Of a stretch of DNA of 64,000 nt, positions 43,357 to 54,274 are shown piece after piece; within the stretch, counting starts at the first letter, position 1; each line of letters starts with the position of its first letter. The position numbers were made by a program, and so were the translations under genes. The DNA comes from Pleionea sp. CnH1-48. Lineage in GTDB: Bacteria; Pseudomonadota; Gammaproteobacteria; Enterobacterales; Kangiellaceae. A model generated the notes under the pieces. That model saw only the letters and a list, made by a program, of their open reading frames with translations. It was not told the origin of the DNA and did no database searches. The stretch spans positions 124,001-188,000 of the forward strand of contig NZ_JAMXSB010000013.1 of the NCBI RefSeq assembly GCF_024124665.1, written 5' to 3'.

Positions 43357-45846
43357 TTAAAAATTGTGACCAATGTTGAACTGCAACTGTTCAAACTCGT
43401 CAAACGCTTCATCTTCAATAGGTCGGCCAATACTGATCGAGATAGGCCCCATTGGTGACAGCCATTGTATAGCAAAACCAGCAGAGACACGATAGTTGCT
43501 TGGGTCGCTATAGTCCGGCATGCTCAGCGATGAAATTCCGTTAGGCGCTCGAATAGTACTGCCAAAGCTGTCGTAACGACTTACATCAAACTTGGTATCC
43601 CAAACGTTACCCGCGTCGATAAAGAAGCTGGTACGTACCGAACGGCTTTCTTCGGCGAAAGGCGTTGGGAAGATTAACTCCAAACTGGCGGTCGCCATCG
43701 CATTACCACCTGATGAGAAGCGGTGAAGCTGAATAAAGTCATTCTCTGGCGGTAACACAATAGGTGAACCGGATTGATCAATCGTTGTTGGTGAACGCAA
43801 GATATCTCGAGGGCCTACTGAGTTGTTTTCGAACCCACGAAGTGAGCTAGAAGAGCCACCACGGAAATTCTTAAAGTACGGTAGGTTTTCACTTGCACCA
43901 TCACCATATCCATCACCAAAGGCTGCATTAAATCGAGTTAAGAAACTCCATCCTTTTGCAATCGGAAAATACTGACGGAAGTCGTACTCAACTTTGTAGT
44001 ACTCCAAATCACTACCAGGAACCGATGCCTCCAGAGAAACGCGATTAATATTTCCGCGATCTGGGAAGATACTACGATTCAAAGTATTACGAACCCAAGA
44101 CGTACGCAATTCGAACAACTCAAATTCGAGCGTATCATTTAGTGTCACATCCTGGCCAAAGGCATCAAACAGATCAAGAATGTTTTGCGAACGTGTACCT
44201 GCGCGGCCAGCATTGGTGAATGGGAACGACGTTAACTGATTGCTCAGATAATTGACTCCTACATTAAAACGAGATACTTCGTTTAATGGAAAGCCCATAG
44301 TCGCGCCAATACCGATAGAGTCTTGAGCCGAACGGTTAATATTTAACTCACGATAATCGGTCTCGTTATAAGACAGGTTATAACCTAAGCTGATACCATC
44401 GGGAGTGAAGTAAGGGTCGGTGTAATTAAAGCGATAATTTTTCACCGCTTTAGAGGTGTTAATAGAGAACCCAATCTGGTTACCGGAACCTAAAAAGTTC
44501 TCGTGACTCACCGCCGCTTGAAGCGATAGTCCATAGAAGTTACCGTAGCCTAACCCCCCACTGATGGTTCCAGCAGAGCGTTCTTTCACTTCAAAGTCTA
44601 CGTCCACCTGATCTTCTGCATCAGAAACCTTAGGTGTTTCGACTTTTACTTCCTCAACGTAAGGAAGACGTTCCATACGCGTTTTTGAACGTTCAACCAA
44701 ACGGGTAGACAAAGTTTCGCCTTCCATTAATCGAACTTCACGACGTAATACATGATCGTCAGTGCTTTCGTTACCGGCAAAATTCACTCGGCGTACATAG
44801 GTTCGCTGCTTAGGATTAATAAAAATAGTTAAAGCAACTTCTTTGTTTTCTTCATCAATTTCGGGAATACTTGCAACCTGTGCAAAAGCGTACCCATGAT
44901 ACCCTAATAATTCAGCAATTCGCTCTTCGGCAAAGCTGATAGCAGCACCAGAATAAGTATCACCTTTGCCCAATGGCAACATCGCTCTTAGGCTAGACTC
45001 TTTAACAATAAGCTCACCAGAAAACTTCACACTGCTGACTTTGTATTTTTCGCCTTCTGACACATTAATGGTAATAAACATACCTTTACGGTCAGGAGAA
45101 ATAGCGACCTGAGTCGATACAATTTGAAACTTAAGATAGCCACGATCCAGATAGTAGTTGCGCAGCTTCTCTAAATCACCAGACAGTTTTTCGGCTGCGT
45201 ACTGATCGTCACTAGAAAAGAAACTAAAGAATCCGCCTGTCGATAATTCAAACTGATCAAGCAATGCGTCGTCTTCAAAAATCTTGTTACCAACAATGTT
45301 AATTTCTTGAATGGTCGCCGCATCACCTTCGTTAATATCTAAACGAACTTGAACACGATTACGAGACATATTAACGGCACGACTCTTTACCTTGACGCCA
45401 TATTTACCGTGAGAAAAATACTGCGACTCAATTTCGCTGGAAATCGCTTCTAACGCAGCCGCTTCGTAAACCTCTCCTTTTGCAAAGCCTGCGCCTTGCA
45501 TACCGGATAATAGGTCTTCAGTTTTTAGCTGCGAGTTTCCGTCGATAACAATATCGGCAATAATCGGGCGCTCTTCTACCTCAAAGATCAACACGTCGTT
45601 TTCTCGCGATACTGATACATAATCAAATGTACCAGAGCGATATAACGCACGAATCACATCAGGCAAACGAGCCTCATCGATGGTTTCTCCAACCTGCAAT
45701 GGCAAGTAAGTAAAAAACGTCCCGAGTTCCGTTCTTTGTAAACCGTTGACTTTAATGTCTTCAACTTTAAAGGCTTTAAAGGAAGCCTGTGCACTACCTA
45801 AACCCACAAACAAAGTTGTAGCTATTATTAATTGTTGTAATCGCAT
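43357..45846 (-). CDS. bamA: Outer-membrane assembly factor BamA
   Basis: This 829-residue Omp85 protein inserts outer-membrane beta-barrels. A signal peptide is followed by five POTRA domains (about residues 22-425; for example VNGLQRTELGTFFTYLPLQ at the start) and the C-terminal barrel (about 430-829), ending in the aromatic-terminated GHNF. The lid-loop motif LRGFENNSVGP (the VRGF-type sequence) is present. It follows rseP by 21 bases and precedes skp by about 170 bases. Confidence 0.98.
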   Translation of the reverse strand: MRLQQLIIATTLFVGLGSAQASFKAFKVEDIKVNGLQRTELGTFFTYLPLQVGETIDEARLPDVIRALYRSGTFDYVSVSRENDVLIFEVEERPIIADIVIDGNSQLKTEDLLSGMQGAGFAKGEVYEAAALEAISSEIESQYFSHGKYGVKVKSRAVNMSRNRVQVRLDINEGDAATIQEINIVGNKIFEDDALLDQFELSTGGFFSFFSSDDQYAAEKLSGDLEKLRNYYLDRGYLKFQIVSTQVAISPDRKGMFITINVSEGEKYKVSSVKFSGELIVKESSLRAMLPLGKGDTYSGAAISFAEERIAELLGYHGYAFAQVASIPEIDEENKEVALTIFINPKQRTYVRRVNFAGNESTDDHVLRREVRLMEGETLSTRLVERSKTRMERLPYVEEVKVETPKVSDAEDQVDVDFEVKERSAGTISGGLGYGNFYGLSLQAAVSHENFLGSGNQIGFSINTSKAVKNYRFNYTDPYFTPDGISLGYNLSYNETDYRELNINRSAQDSIGIGATMGFPLNEVSRFNVGVNYLSNQLTSFPFTNAGRAGTRSQNILDLFDAFGQDVTLNDTLEFELFELRTSWVRNTLNRSIFPDRGNINRVSLEASVPGSDLEYYKVEYDFRQYFPIAKGWSFLTRFNAAFGDGYGDGASENLPYFKNFRGGSSSSLRGFENNSVGPRDILRSPTTIDQSGSPIVLPPENDFIQLHRFSSGGNAMATASLELIFPTPFAEESRSVRTSFFIDAGNVWDTKFDVSRYDSFGSTIRAPNGISSLSMPDYSDPSNYRVSAGFAIQWLSPMGPISISIGRPIEDEAFDEFEQLQFNIGHNF

Positions 45847-45867
45847 AGAGAAAGTAAAGCTCCACTA

Positions 45868-47223
45868 CTACAAAAAACGAGCAATATCGTTAAAAATTGC
45901 CAATGTCATGATACCGAGTACAAGGGCAGCGCCAAACCAACTGGCCCAAGCTCGAAAGGCTTCTGAAAGTGGCTGACCTTTGATTGCTTCAGCCGCATTC
46001 ATCATTAAATGTCCACCATCTAAGACGGGGATCGGTAACAGGTTAATAAAACCTAAATTCACACTAAGCATGCCCAGAAAGTACAAAAACGTACTTAATC
46101 CGGCTTTTGCTGACTGACCAGCCCCTTGGAAAATGGAAATAACACCGCCAACTGACTTGAAGGATACTTCGCCAGTGACAATCTTTTTCAGCATTCCCGC
46201 CGTGAATACCGTCATATAGACCATTTTGTTCCAGCCATGTTCCATCGAATCGATAAAACCGTAATCACGATCAATACGATAACGCTCGGTGTACTCTTCG
46301 ATGGTGAGGTTTGTGGCAGGTCCAATGCCAATTAAAAAGCGCTTGCCAGACTTAATAGGCTGTAATTCTACCGTTTGTATTGAGCCTTGGCGCTCAAAAG
46401 TAACGGCGACTACGCCCGACTGATAACGCTTCATAAAATGGGTGATGTCAATCCACTCTGCGACAGGCCGTTTATCCAACTCTAAGACGATATCGCCTTT
46501 GCGCAGACCTGCCGATTGTGCAGCACTGTTTTCGCTCACAGCGCCAATCTCATTAGAAATAATGGTTGGTTCACTCAGACCAAGGGACCCCAATAAATCG
46601 GGTCGTTTGTCATCAATAACCCATCCTGTTGTAGGTAAGCTAATGGTCTTAGTTGTATCAGAATCAGGTAACTTAACATCAAACACTATCGGTGCTCTGT
46701 CACCAATTCTTTGAATCAGCGCGAAGTTAATATCTTGCCAGCTAAGCGTTGACTGTCCATCAATCGCCATCACCTGCATGCCTTTAGTTAAGCCAGCCTG
46801 ACCTGCAATACCATCCTGAGCAACAGGCCCAAGTACGGCACGAGTTTCGACCACACCATTCATAAACATGAGCATAAACAAGAAGATAGCCAGCACGAAG
46901 TTAGCCAGAGGTCCGGCCAAAAGGATTACAGAACGCTTCCACAATGCCTTATTCGAGAAAGAATACTCTAACTCCTGCTCATCCACCTCGACTTCTTTGT
47001 GGTCAAGCATTTTAACGTATCCGCCCAATGGAATCGCAGCAACAACATACTCGACACCATCTTTCGCCTGGTACTTCCAGATTGGCTTACCAAAACCTAC
47101 CGAAAACCGTAGAACTTTGACTCCCAGTTTTCTTGCAGCATAAAAATGCCCCCACTCATGGAATGTGACTAACACTCCAATGGTGGCAATAAACGCTGCA
47201 ATAAATAACAAAGAATCCAACAT
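45868..47223 (-). CDS. rseP: Site-2 regulated intramembrane protease RseP
   Basis: This 451-residue zinc protease of the inner membrane cleaves anti-sigma-E RseA during envelope stress. The first membrane helix has HEWGHFYAARKLG (HExxH with His and Glu), two central PDZ domains (about residues 115-300), and the LDGGHL motif (PIPVLDGG) in a late helix is the third zinc ligand. It follows dxr by ten bases. Confidence 0.97.
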   Translation of the reverse strand: MLDSLLFIAAFIATIGVLVTFHEWGHFYAARKLGVKVLRFSVGFGKPIWKYQAKDGVEYVVAAIPLGGYVKMLDHKEVEVDEQELEYSFSNKALWKRSVILLAGPLANFVLAIFLFMLMFMNGVVETRAVLGPVAQDGIAGQAGLTKGMQVMAIDGQSTLSWQDINFALIQRIGDRAPIVFDVKLPDSDTTKTISLPTTGWVIDDKRPDLLGSLGLSEPTIISNEIGAVSENSAAQSAGLRKGDIVLELDKRPVAEWIDITHFMKRYQSGVVAVTFERQGSIQTVELQPIKSGKRFLIGIGPATNLTIEEYTERYRIDRDYGFIDSMEHGWNKMVYMTVFTAGMLKKIVTGEVSFKSVGGVISIFQGAGQSAKAGLSTFLYFLGMLSVNLGFINLLPIPVLDGGHLMMNAAEAIKGQPLSEAFRAWASWFGAALVLGIMTLAIFNDIARFL

Positions 47224-47233
47224 AAATCTTTAC

Positions 47234-48415
47234 TCACACCTTATCGTGTATCGCTTTGAGCGCCAGGCTGCGAGCCTTTTGATCAATCTCAATCAGGCCA
47301 TTAATCGAATCTGCATCGGCCCCTTCCATCGCTACCATTGTTCGCTCATTAATGACCGCAATTTGCATAAATGAAATCTCTTCATCTAAGAAAGCAGCCA
47401 CTGCAACCTCATTCGCTGCATTCAGAACGGTAGGCATAGCTCCACCCTGCCGATAGGCATCAAAAGCCAGTTTTAAACAGGGATATCGAGCGAAGTCCGG
47501 CGCAGAAAAGCTTAATTGACTGACCGCTAAAAAATCCAAAGGTTCCACACCGGATTCAATTCTTTGCGGCCAGGATAGAGCATGAGCAATGGGTGTCCGC
47601 ATATCTGGCTGACCCATTTGCGCAAGCACAGAACCATCCGCATAAGATACCATGGAATGAATAATACTTTGAGGGTGTAATACGACTTCTATTTGATCAG
47701 TATCAATATCGAACAGATGACAAGCCTCAATGACTTCCAGGCCCTTATTCATCATGGTGGCAGAATCAACTGAAATCTTACGCCCCATCGACCAATTGGG
47801 ATGTGCGCAGGCTTGCTCAGGTGTCATAGAATCGAGTTCTTCTATCGGGGTGGTACGGAAAGGTCCACCGGAACCAGTTAGAAGAATCTTTTGAATCCCT
47901 GAGGCCGAAAACCCTTGCTCAGCATAGGATTCGGGCAAACACTGAAATATCGCGTTATGCTCACTATCGATGGGCAATAACGTAGCACCCGAATCACGTA
48001 CCGCTTGCATCATCAGTTTGCCAGCAACGACTAAAGATTCTTTGTTGGCTAACAAGACTTTTTTGCCGCTTTCTGCCGCAGCTAAGGTGGGTAACAAACC
48101 TGCAGCGCCCACAATGGCAGCCATAACAACGTCAACCTCTGACGCCTTAGCCACCTCTACGAGACCTTCTAGTCCACTTAGCAAACGGGTATCACTGCTT
48201 ACTTGAGCAAGCTTGGCCTCAACCTCTGAAGAATCATGATCACCGGATACCACGACATAAGCAGGCTTGAATTCTTCAGCTTGCTGTAGCAAAAGACTGA
48301 TATTACTGTGGGCTGTCAGTGCGTACACCTGGAAATCATCAGGATGGCGTTTAATAACATCCAAGGTGTTAACACCAATCGATCCCGTAGCACCCAGTAC
48401 TGTCACTTTTTGCAT
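47234..48415 (-). CDS. dxr: 1-deoxy-D-xylulose 5-phosphate reductoisomerase
   Basis: This 393-residue enzyme makes 2-C-methyl-D-erythritol 4-phosphate in the non-mevalonate isoprenoid route using NADPH. It has [16 protein letters not shown] at the start, the active-site stretch [13 protein letters not shown] (about residue 150), LTGSGGPF and the family's C-terminal histidine-rich helical part. It follows cdsA by two bases. Confidence 0.98.
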   Translation of the reverse strand: MQKVTVLGATGSIGVNTLDVIKRHPDDFQVYALTAHSNISLLLQQAEEFKPAYVVVSGDHDSSEVEAKLAQVSSDTRLLSGLEGLVEVAKASEVDVVMAAIVGAAGLLPTLAAAESGKKVLLANKESLVVAGKLMMQAVRDSGATLLPIDSEHNAIFQCLPESYAEQGFSASGIQKILLTGSGGPFRTTPIEELDSMTPEQACAHPNWSMGRKISVDSATMMNKGLEVIEACHLFDIDTDQIEVVLHPQSIIHSMVSYADGSVLAQMGQPDMRTPIAHALSWPQRIESGVEPLDFLAVSQLSFSAPDFARYPCLKLAFDAYRQGGAMPTVLNAANEVAVAAFLDEEISFMQIAVINERTMVAMEGADADSINGLIEIDQKARSLALKAIHDKV

Positions 48416-48417
48416 GA

Positions 48418-49299
48418 TCAGTTCCAGCCCAGTGATTTCGTCAAAATAAGGAAGAAAGGAGCAACGGCAAGAGTACTGTCCATTCGGTCAAGCAACCCAC
48501 CATGTCCAGGCAAGAGCTGGCTACTGTCTTTCATGGATTGCTCGCGCTTGAGCGCGCTTTCGAACAAATCACCAAAGACAGAAATCGCCACAATACCCAC
48601 GATGGCCAGACTAAAGAGTAACCAATCATCGACAGATACTTCTAATAGCTGAGCGCCCACCAAAGCAACGATAATACTGGCAACGGCTCCACCTAAAGCC
48701 CCTTCCCAGGTTTTGCCTGGACTGACTGAGGGGGCTAACTTGTGCTTGCCCAACGTTTTGCCCGCAGCATAAGCGCCAACATCAGCAGCCCAGATAATGC
48801 CAAACATAAGTAACAGGAACCAACTACCACGGATAGGATCAAGCAGATAGTCGGTGTTACGAATACTGATCATCGATACCCAGAAAGCGATTAATATGAC
48901 CGTTCCTAACAGCAAGCGAACCCATGGGCCCTTGTTCCAAACACCGTTGGTCTTTGGGTAAGTCAATACCATTAAAATAGCCAGCGCCCAGATGACGACA
49001 CCAGACCATATCGCGAGTACCGTAGCATCTGGACTAAATTCCAGCGACCAGGTCGGTGCTGGCCAGAAAAACAAATCAAAACTGAAAAACCAGATGCCTA
49101 AAGCCAGAAGGCCAATAAATAGCGAATAAAACGAGCGTTGAACAGGATGACTTAACCCCGATAAACGCGCCCATTCCCAAGCCATCAAGTAGTTAATAAT
49201 CAATAACGCAGTCGCAAAAAACTTTAAGTTCAGCGAAAAAAGAATCACTCCAACCAAAGGCAACAGGAGTAATGCAGTAATAATTCTTTGTTTTAGCAT
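48418..49299 (-). CDS. cdsA: Phosphatidate cytidylyltransferase
   Basis: CdsA makes CDP-diacylglycerol, the precursor of all phospholipids, from phosphatidate and CTP. The protein of about 293 residues begins [14 protein letters not shown] (ATG 49299; a TTG eleven codons earlier is less likely) and has about eight membrane helices, and the diagnostic [12 protein letters not shown] motif with following [20 protein letters not shown], in two parts. It lies 11 bases after the uppS stop. Confidence 0.97.
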   Translation of the reverse strand: MLKQRIITALLLLPLVGVILFSLNLKFFATALLIINYLMAWEWARLSGLSHPVQRSFYSLFIGLLALGIWFFSFDLFFWPAPTWSLEFSPDATVLAIWSGVVIWALAILMVLTYPKTNGVWNKGPWVRLLLGTVILIAFWVSMISIRNTDYLLDPIRGSWFLLLMFGIIWAADVGAYAAGKTLGKHKLAPSVSPGKTWEGALGGAVASIIVALVGAQLLEVSVDDWLLFSLAIVGIVAISVFGDLFESALKREQSMKDSSQLLPGHGGLLDRMDSTLAVAPFFLILTKSLGWN

Positions 49300-49309
49300 A
49301 GTGCTCTCA

Positions 49310-50047
49310 TTATTCAGTTCCTTTGGACTCAACCTGCTCGCCAGTCAGACCAAAACGACGCTGGCGACGGCTAAAGTCGTTAATCGCTTCCATTAACGCG
49401 TCAACACCAAAATCAGGCCATAAATGATCGGCAAAATACAGTTCCGAATAGGCAGCTTGCCATAATAGAAAGTTGCTGATTCGATGCTCTCCACCAGTAC
49501 GGATCATCAGATCAGGAAACACAGCGCCAGCCGTTATCAAATTATCTTCGAGTTCCTGCTGAGTAAGGGGCGCATCAGCAACACTGCCTTCTCGCTTCGA
49601 CAATGCTGTGTTTACAGCATTCAAGATGTCCCATTGGCCGCCATAATTGGCCGCAATTTGTAATAACAGCCCGCTGTTGTCTGCTGTTAAGTCTTCTGCT
49701 TTGGTAATCGTTTTTTGTAGCTTTTCATCAAAGCGAGATACGTCGCCAATGACTTTTAGGCGCACATTATTTTTGTTTAACGCTTTTGCTTCACGGCTTA
49801 AAGCCGTGATAAATAAATTCATTAAGAAGCTGACTTCGGATTCTGGACGCTTCCAGTTTTCGCTACTAAAAGCGAACAATGTCAGCACTTTAACGCCCAT
49901 TTTTCCACACTGCTGGATGACATCACGAGCACGCTCAACACCTTCTTTGTGTCCCTGAACACGCTTCTTACCACGAGCTTCTGCCCAGCGGCCATTGCCA
50001 TCCATAATTACGGCAATATGTTGAGGTATGGTTAAATTCTCAGTCAC
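49310..50047 (-). CDS. uppS: Undecaprenyl diphosphate synthase (cis-prenyltransferase)
   Basis: This 245-residue enzyme makes undecaprenyl diphosphate, the lipid carrier for peptidoglycan and O-antigen. The motif HIAVIMDGNGRWAEARG near the N-terminus carries the catalytic Asp, and the second conserved block is LTLFAFSSENWKRP. The late RTGGEHRISNFLLWQAAYSELYF is typical. It follows frr by about 80 bases with a strong hairpin between. Confidence 0.98.
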   Translation of the reverse strand: MTENLTIPQHIAVIMDGNGRWAEARGKKRVQGHKEGVERARDVIQQCGKMGVKVLTLFAFSSENWKRPESEVSFLMNLFITALSREAKALNKNNVRLKVIGDVSRFDEKLQKTITKAEDLTADNSGLLLQIAANYGGQWDILNAVNTALSKREGSVADAPLTQQELEDNLITAGAVFPDLMIRTGGEHRISNFLLWQAAYSELYFADHLWPDFGVDALMEAINDFSRRQRRFGLTGEQVESKGTE

Positions 50048-50080
50048 TTCGTTATTCTTATCTGGTCACTAAATACACAA

Positions 50081-50105
50081 ACGCCGCGTAAGGATTACGC
50101 GGCGT
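50081..50105. terminator. Hairpin between frr and uppS
   Basis: ACGCCGCGTAA (50081-50091) and TTACGCGGCGT (50095-50105) form an 11-bp perfect stem with a three-base loop. The minus-strand tail is only moderately T-rich, so it may be an attenuator or mRNA-stability element between the translation genes and the lipid genes. Confidence 0.55.
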
Positions 50106-50128
50106 ATGCAAAGCCTGAATAAAAGTAA

Positions 50129-50686
50129 TTACACTTCCATTAACTCTGCTTCTTTGTCTTGTAAAATCTTGTCGATTAATGCGACGTGCTCGTCCGTTAA
50201 CTTTTGGACATCATCTTGTGCACGACGTTCATCATCTTCGCTGATTTCTTTTTCTTTCACCAGCTCTTTGAAAGTGCTGTTGGCGTCTCGGCGGATATTA
50301 CGTACCGCAACTTTGGCACCTTCGGCTTCGCCGCGAACCACTTTAATCAAATCTTTACGACGCTCTTCTGTCAGAGGTGGTAGAGGAATTCGAATAATCT
50401 GGCCGGCAGAATTAGGATTTAAGCCGAGATCAGAATTCAGGATGGCTTTTTCTACAGGGCCAACCATGTCTTTTTCCCAAGGTTGAACCTGAAGCGTGCG
50501 CGAGTCTAAGATAGACACGTTAGCAACTTGAGTAATTGGCGTGTCAGCGCCGTAGTATGAAACCATTAAATGCTCAATCAAACTAGGGTGAGCACGTCCG
50601 GTACGGACTTTCGTTAAATCATTTTTAAACGCTTCAACAGATTTGCCCATACGAGTTTTCGCATCAGCTTTAATATCGTTAATCAC
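50129..50686 (-). CDS. frr: Ribosome recycling factor
   Basis: This 185-residue factor splits post-termination ribosomes with EF-G. It begins [20 protein letters not shown] and has the family's [23 protein letters not shown] and the late [20 protein letters not shown] segments. It follows pyrH by 25 bases. Confidence 0.98.
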   Translation of the reverse strand: MINDIKADAKTRMGKSVEAFKNDLTKVRTGRAHPSLIEHLMVSYYGADTPITQVANVSILDSRTLQVQPWEKDMVGPVEKAILNSDLGLNPNSAGQIIRIPLPPLTEERRKDLIKVVRGEAEGAKVAVRNIRRDANSTFKELVKEKEISEDDERRAQDDVQKLTDEHVALIDKILQDKEAELMEV

Positions 50687-50711
50687 GAATTATTCCCCTT
50701 GAATCAGTGAA

Positions 50712-51443
50712 TTACTCACATTCAATGATGGTACCTTCACTCTCGCCTTTGACCACACGAATCAAAGCACCAGGCTTATTCATATTGAATACCTGAATTT
50801 TCTTGTCGTGGTCGCGAGCCAAGCAAAAGGCTGTTAAATCCATTACCGCTAACTCTCTATCCAAAGCTTCTTTATAGGTCAGATGCTCATATCGAACAGC
50901 TTCCGGGAATTTGGCAGGATCAGCAGAATAAACGCCATCGACTTTGGTGGCTTTGCAAATTAAGTCAGCATCGATTTCGATACCGCGCAAACAAGCCGCT
51001 GTATCAGTGGTAAAGAAGGGGTTTCCTGTTCCAGCAGAAAAGATAACCACGCGTCCTTTTTCCATGAATCTCACAGCAAAACGACGATCATAATCTTCAC
51101 ATACTCCCGTCAAGGAGATAGCTGACATGACTCGAGTTTCTACCGAGTTACGCTCAAGCGCATCTTGCATGGCCAGAGCATTCATGACCGTTGCGAGCAT
51201 TCCCATGTGGTCGCCCGCTACACGATCCATTCCTGCTTTGGCCAGCTTTTCGCCTCGGAAGAGGTTACCGCCACCGATAACCAACCCAACTTGCACCCCA
51301 AGATCAATGACCTCTTTGATTTCCTGGGCCATTCTGTTCAAAACATCGGGATCAATCCCAAATGCTTCATCACCCATCAGGGCTTCACCACTTAACTTTA
51401 ATAAGACGCGTTTAAATGGTAATTGAGATGCAGTTTGTGTCAT
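50712..51443 (-). CDS. pyrH: Uridylate kinase
   Basis: This 243-residue amino-acid-kinase-fold enzyme phosphorylates UMP to UDP and is essential for RNA and UDP-sugar supply. It has [40 protein letters not shown] and the [13 protein letters not shown] stretch near residue 150. It follows tsf closely, six bases after its stop. Confidence 0.98.
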   Translation of the reverse strand: MTQTASQLPFKRVLLKLSGEALMGDEAFGIDPDVLNRMAQEIKEVIDLGVQVGLVIGGGNLFRGEKLAKAGMDRVAGDHMGMLATVMNALAMQDALERNSVETRVMSAISLTGVCEDYDRRFAVRFMEKGRVVIFSAGTGNPFFTTDTAACLRGIEIDADLICKATKVDGVYSADPAKFPEAVRYEHLTYKEALDRELAVMDLTAFCLARDHDKKIQVFNMNKPGALIRVVKGESEGTIIECE

Positions 51444-51449
51444 AGGGTA

Positions 51450-52328
51450 TTATTCTCCGCGAACTTGCGCCATTACTTCTGAAGCAAAATCTTCTTCTTT
51501 CTTCTCGATGCCTTCACCAACTTCGAAACGCACGAAAGATACTACATCAGCCTGCTTAGATTTCAATAACTTCTCAACGGTTTGTGAAGGTTCTTTAACA
51601 AATGGCTGACCCATCAAGCTGATTTCTGCAGCAAATTTGTTCAAACGACCGCCAATCATTTTTTCAACGATTTCAGCTGGCTTGCCGCTTTCTAGCGCTT
51701 GAGCAGTGAAGATTTCTTTCTCTTTGTCCATTACATCAGCAGGAATCTCATCAGCACGGATGTAGTCAGGCTTAACAGCCGCTACGTGCATTGCGATGTC
51801 ACGAGCAAGTTCTTCGTCGCCGCCTTTAAGCTCAACAACAACACCGATACGGTCACCGTGACGGTAGCTGCCTAACAGGCCTTCAGCGCTTTCGATGATT
51901 TTAACACGACGTACGTTCATGTTCTCACCGATTTTAGCAACCAAGTTAGCGCGAGTTTCTTCAACAGTCGCACCGTCTAACTCAGCAGCGTTCAAAGCTT
52001 CAACATCGTTGATTTTGTTAGTAAGAGCAACATCAACAACTTTGTTTGCGAAGCCAACAAAATTCTCATCACGAGCTACGAAGTCAGTTTCACAGTTGAT
52101 TTCTAAGATAGCCGCAGTTTTCTTGTCTTCTGCAGTTTTAATCAGGATGATACCTTCAGCAGCAACACGGCCGGCTTTTTTAGCGGCTTTTGCTTGACCT
52201 GACTTACGCATGTTTTCAATGGCTTTATCAATATCACCATCTGTCTCGACCAGAGCTTTCTTACACTCCATCATTCCCGCGCCAGTGCGCTCGCGCAGTT
52301 CTTTTACCAATGCAGCTGTAATAGCCAT
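51450..52328 (-). CDS. tsf: Elongation factor Ts
   Basis: This 292-residue guanine-nucleotide exchange factor regenerates EF-Tu-GTP. It has [20 protein letters not shown] at the start, and the two central subdomains ([21 protein letters not shown]). It follows rpsB with a 120-base spacer containing a strong hairpin, the usual pattern for rpsB-tsf. Confidence 0.98.
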   Translation of the reverse strand: MAITAALVKELRERTGAGMMECKKALVETDGDIDKAIENMRKSGQAKAAKKAGRVAAEGIILIKTAEDKKTAAILEINCETDFVARDENFVGFANKVVDVALTNKINDVEALNAAELDGATVEETRANLVAKIGENMNVRRVKIIESAEGLLGSYRHGDRIGVVVELKGGDEELARDIAMHVAAVKPDYIRADEIPADVMDKEKEIFTAQALESGKPAEIVEKMIGGRLNKFAAEISLMGQPFVKEPSQTVEKLLKSKQADVVSFVRFEVGEGIEKKEEDFASEVMAQVRGE

Positions 52329-52410
52329 GACAATTCTCCAATAAATACTTTTTAACGGTTTCTGCGGTTATTTTGCACCACAGAACGCAAATCATTATGA
52401 CAAACTCTCA

Positions 52411-52435
52411 AAAAAGGGGGCAAAGCCCCCTTTTT
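52411..52435. terminator. Hairpin attenuator between rpsB and tsf
   Basis: The stem AAAAAGGGGGC/GCCCCCTTTTT (11 perfect pairs) with an AAA loop is followed by T on both strands. Located after rpsB, it probably ends a share of transcripts so that S2 is made in excess over EF-Ts. Confidence 0.85.
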
Positions 52436-52452
52436 GCGAAAATCTTTGAGGC

Positions 52453-53205
52453 TTACGCTTCTTCAGACTCTTCTTTACCTTCTTCTTCAACGAACTCATC
52501 GCCTGCCTGCTCTGCAACAGTCACGCTCTGACGCCCATCAAGAACAGAATCAGCAACAGCACCAACATAAAGTTGAATCGCACGGATTGCGTCATCATTA
52601 CCTGGGATAACGTAATCAACGCCATCAGGATTTGAGTTAGTATCAACAACTGCTACTACAGGGATACCCAGTTTACGTGCTTCAGTGATAGCAATGTTTT
52701 CTTGATCAGCATCGATCACGAAAATAACATCAGGCAGACCGCCCATGTCTTTGATACCACCAATACTGGCTTCCAGCTTCTGCATTTCACGATTTTTCAA
52801 CAGCGCTTCTTTTTTAGTCAAACGCTCGAAAGTTCCGTCTTGGCTTTGAGCTTCAAGATCTTTTAAACGCTTGATAGACTGGCGAATAGTCTTGTAGTTA
52901 GTCAACATACCACCTAACCAACGCTTATCTACGAAGAATTGACCACAACGCTTCGCTTCTTCACGTACGATTTCACTGGCAGCACGTTTAGTACCAACAA
53001 AAAGAACTTTACCTTTACGAGCAGAAATACTTGAAATGAAGTTCAACGCATCGTTGAACATAGGTACAGTGTGCTCTAGATTGATGATGTGGATGTCGTT
53101 ACGTGCACCAAAGATGTAAGATTTCATCTTAGGATTCCAGAAACGAGTGCGGTGACCGAAATGTACACCCGCCTGTAGCATATCGCGCATGCTAACTTTA
53201 GCCAT
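52453..53205 (-). CDS. rpsB: Ribosomal protein S2
   Basis: This 250-residue small-subunit protein has [38 protein letters not shown] and the typical [27 protein letters not shown] (in two parts). It begins MAKVSMRD (ATG 53205) and has a long leader of about 140 bases, possibly the autoregulatory S2 leader. It is divergent from map. Confidence 0.98.
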   Translation of the reverse strand: MAKVSMRDMLQAGVHFGHRTRFWNPKMKSYIFGARNDIHIINLEHTVPMFNDALNFISSISARKGKVLFVGTKRAASEIVREEAKRCGQFFVDKRWLGGMLTNYKTIRQSIKRLKDLEAQSQDGTFERLTKKEALLKNREMQKLEASIGGIKDMGGLPDVIFVIDADQENIAITEARKLGIPVVAVVDTNSNPDGVDYVIPGNDDAIRAIQLYVGAVADSVLDGRQSVTVAEQAGDEFVEEEGKEESEEA

Positions 53206-53353
53206 TGAATTTACTCCAATAAATTGTAAGGGTTATTCGTCCGCAAACCCCATGCGCCAACCGCTTTTTGCGATAAAAAACGGCACCCAGACCCATGTGT
53301 CGATTTGCGTGTGAAATTTAATTGCCAAACAGGTTTGCCTGATTGGGGCGCGC
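53206..53353 (-). other. rpsB leader region
   Basis: About 140-145 bases of leader before the rpsB ATG are transcribed on the minus strand. S2-binding leader motifs are known in many bacteria, but I cannot fold it reliably by eye. A CAGG/CCTG pair is present near its 5' end. It is noted as a candidate for autoregulation. Confidence 0.35.
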
Positions 53354-53363
53354 TTTATACCAT
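53335..53363 (+). promoter_or_regulatory. Possible map promoter, overlapping the rpsB promoter
   Basis: TTGCCT (53335-53340) and TACCAT (53358-53363) are spaced by 17 bases on the plus strand. Four of six matches in each box; it lies 77 bases before map. The boxes overlap the divergent rpsB promoter, so the two may compete. Confidence 0.45.
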
Positions 53364-53382
53364 ATATAGGTATTGAGAACAA
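53354..53382 (-). promoter_or_regulatory. rpsB promoter with GC-rich discriminator
   Basis: On the minus strand, -35 TTGTTC (53382-53377) and -10 TATAAA (53359-53354) are spaced by exactly 17 bases. They are followed by GCGCGCCCC, a discriminator type common in promoters repressed by ppGpp. The leader starts at about 53347. Confidence 0.8.
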
Positions 53383-53440
53383 TGAAAAGTGCCATCTGCG
53401 AACACTTTTTGAACAAAACATAAACAAATACAGGTTTTAC

Positions 53441-54208
53441 ATGAGCGTTATTATCAAATCCCCTGAAGAAATAGAAAAAATGCGCGTTGCAGGCAAATTA
53501 GCCTCCGAGGTACTGGAAATGATCGGCCCCTTTGTTAAAAAGGGTGTGACGACCGACGAATTGAACCAAATTTGTCATGATTATATCGTCAACGAGCAAG
53601 ATGCCATCCCTGCACCTTTGGATTATCACGGCTTCCCTAAGTCTATCTGTACGTCAGTAAATCATGTTGTTTGCCATGGTATCCCCAGCGACAAACGCCT
53701 GAAAGATGGCGATATCATTAATATCGATGTCACAGTTATCAAAGATGGCTACCATGGTGATACCAGCAAAATGTTTGTAGTTGGCAAACCCAGCATTCAG
53801 TCTGAGCGTCTGATAAAAATCACTCAAGAATGTCTTTACCTGGGTATAGAAATGGTTAAGCCAGGCGTTCAGCTAGGTGATATTGGCCATGCCATTTCCA
53901 ATTACGCCCACAAACATAACTACTCCGTTGTGCAGGAATACTGTGGTCACGGAATAGGCGCACAATTCCACGAAGAGCCCCAGGTACTGCACTACGGTAA
54001 ACCAGGCACAGGCGAAACTCTGCAAGAAGGCATGACATTTACCATCGAACCTATGATTAATGTCGGTAAACGTCAGGTAAAACTGCTCAAAGATCAATGG
54101 ACTGTCGTGACAAAAGATCGCAGCCTTTCAGCACAATGGGAGCACACACTTCTGGTTACCGCCAACGGCGTAGAGGTGTTAACAAAACGTTCAGAGGAAA
54201 CCTTTTAA
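53441..54208 (+). CDS. map: Methionine aminopeptidase, type I
   Basis: This 255-residue metalloenzyme removes the initiator methionine. It has the two metal-binding aspartates in NIDVTVIKDGYHGDTSKMF, the histidine in GHGIGAQFHEEP and late glutamates in FTIEPMIN and WTVVTKDRSLSAQWEHTLLV. It begins ATG 53441, convergent-free, and is followed by glnD on the same strand. Confidence 0.98.
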   Translation: MSVIIKSPEEIEKMRVAGKLASEVLEMIGPFVKKGVTTDELNQICHDYIVNEQDAIPAPLDYHGFPKSICTSVNHVVCHGIPSDKRLKDGDIINIDVTVIKDGYHGDTSKMFVVGKPSIQSERLIKITQECLYLGIEMVKPGVQLGDIGHAISNYAHKHNYSVVQEYCGHGIGAQFHEEPQVLHYGKPGTGETLQEGMTFTIEPMINVGKRQVKLLKDQWTVVTKDRSLSAQWEHTLLVTANGVEVLTKRSEETF

Positions 54209-54221
54209 TCATAAGGTTTCC
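54196..54221. terminator. Hairpin overlapping the map stop
   Basis: GGAAACCTT (54196-54204) pairs with AAGGTTTCC (54213-54221) around an eight-base loop that contains the stop codon. There is no T-run, so it may be a stabilising or processing element between map and glnD. Confidence 0.35.
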
Positions 54222-54274
54222 AGCCTGCTTAATTCACCATACCGCTCAACTCGACGACTAAGGATCCATGTCGA

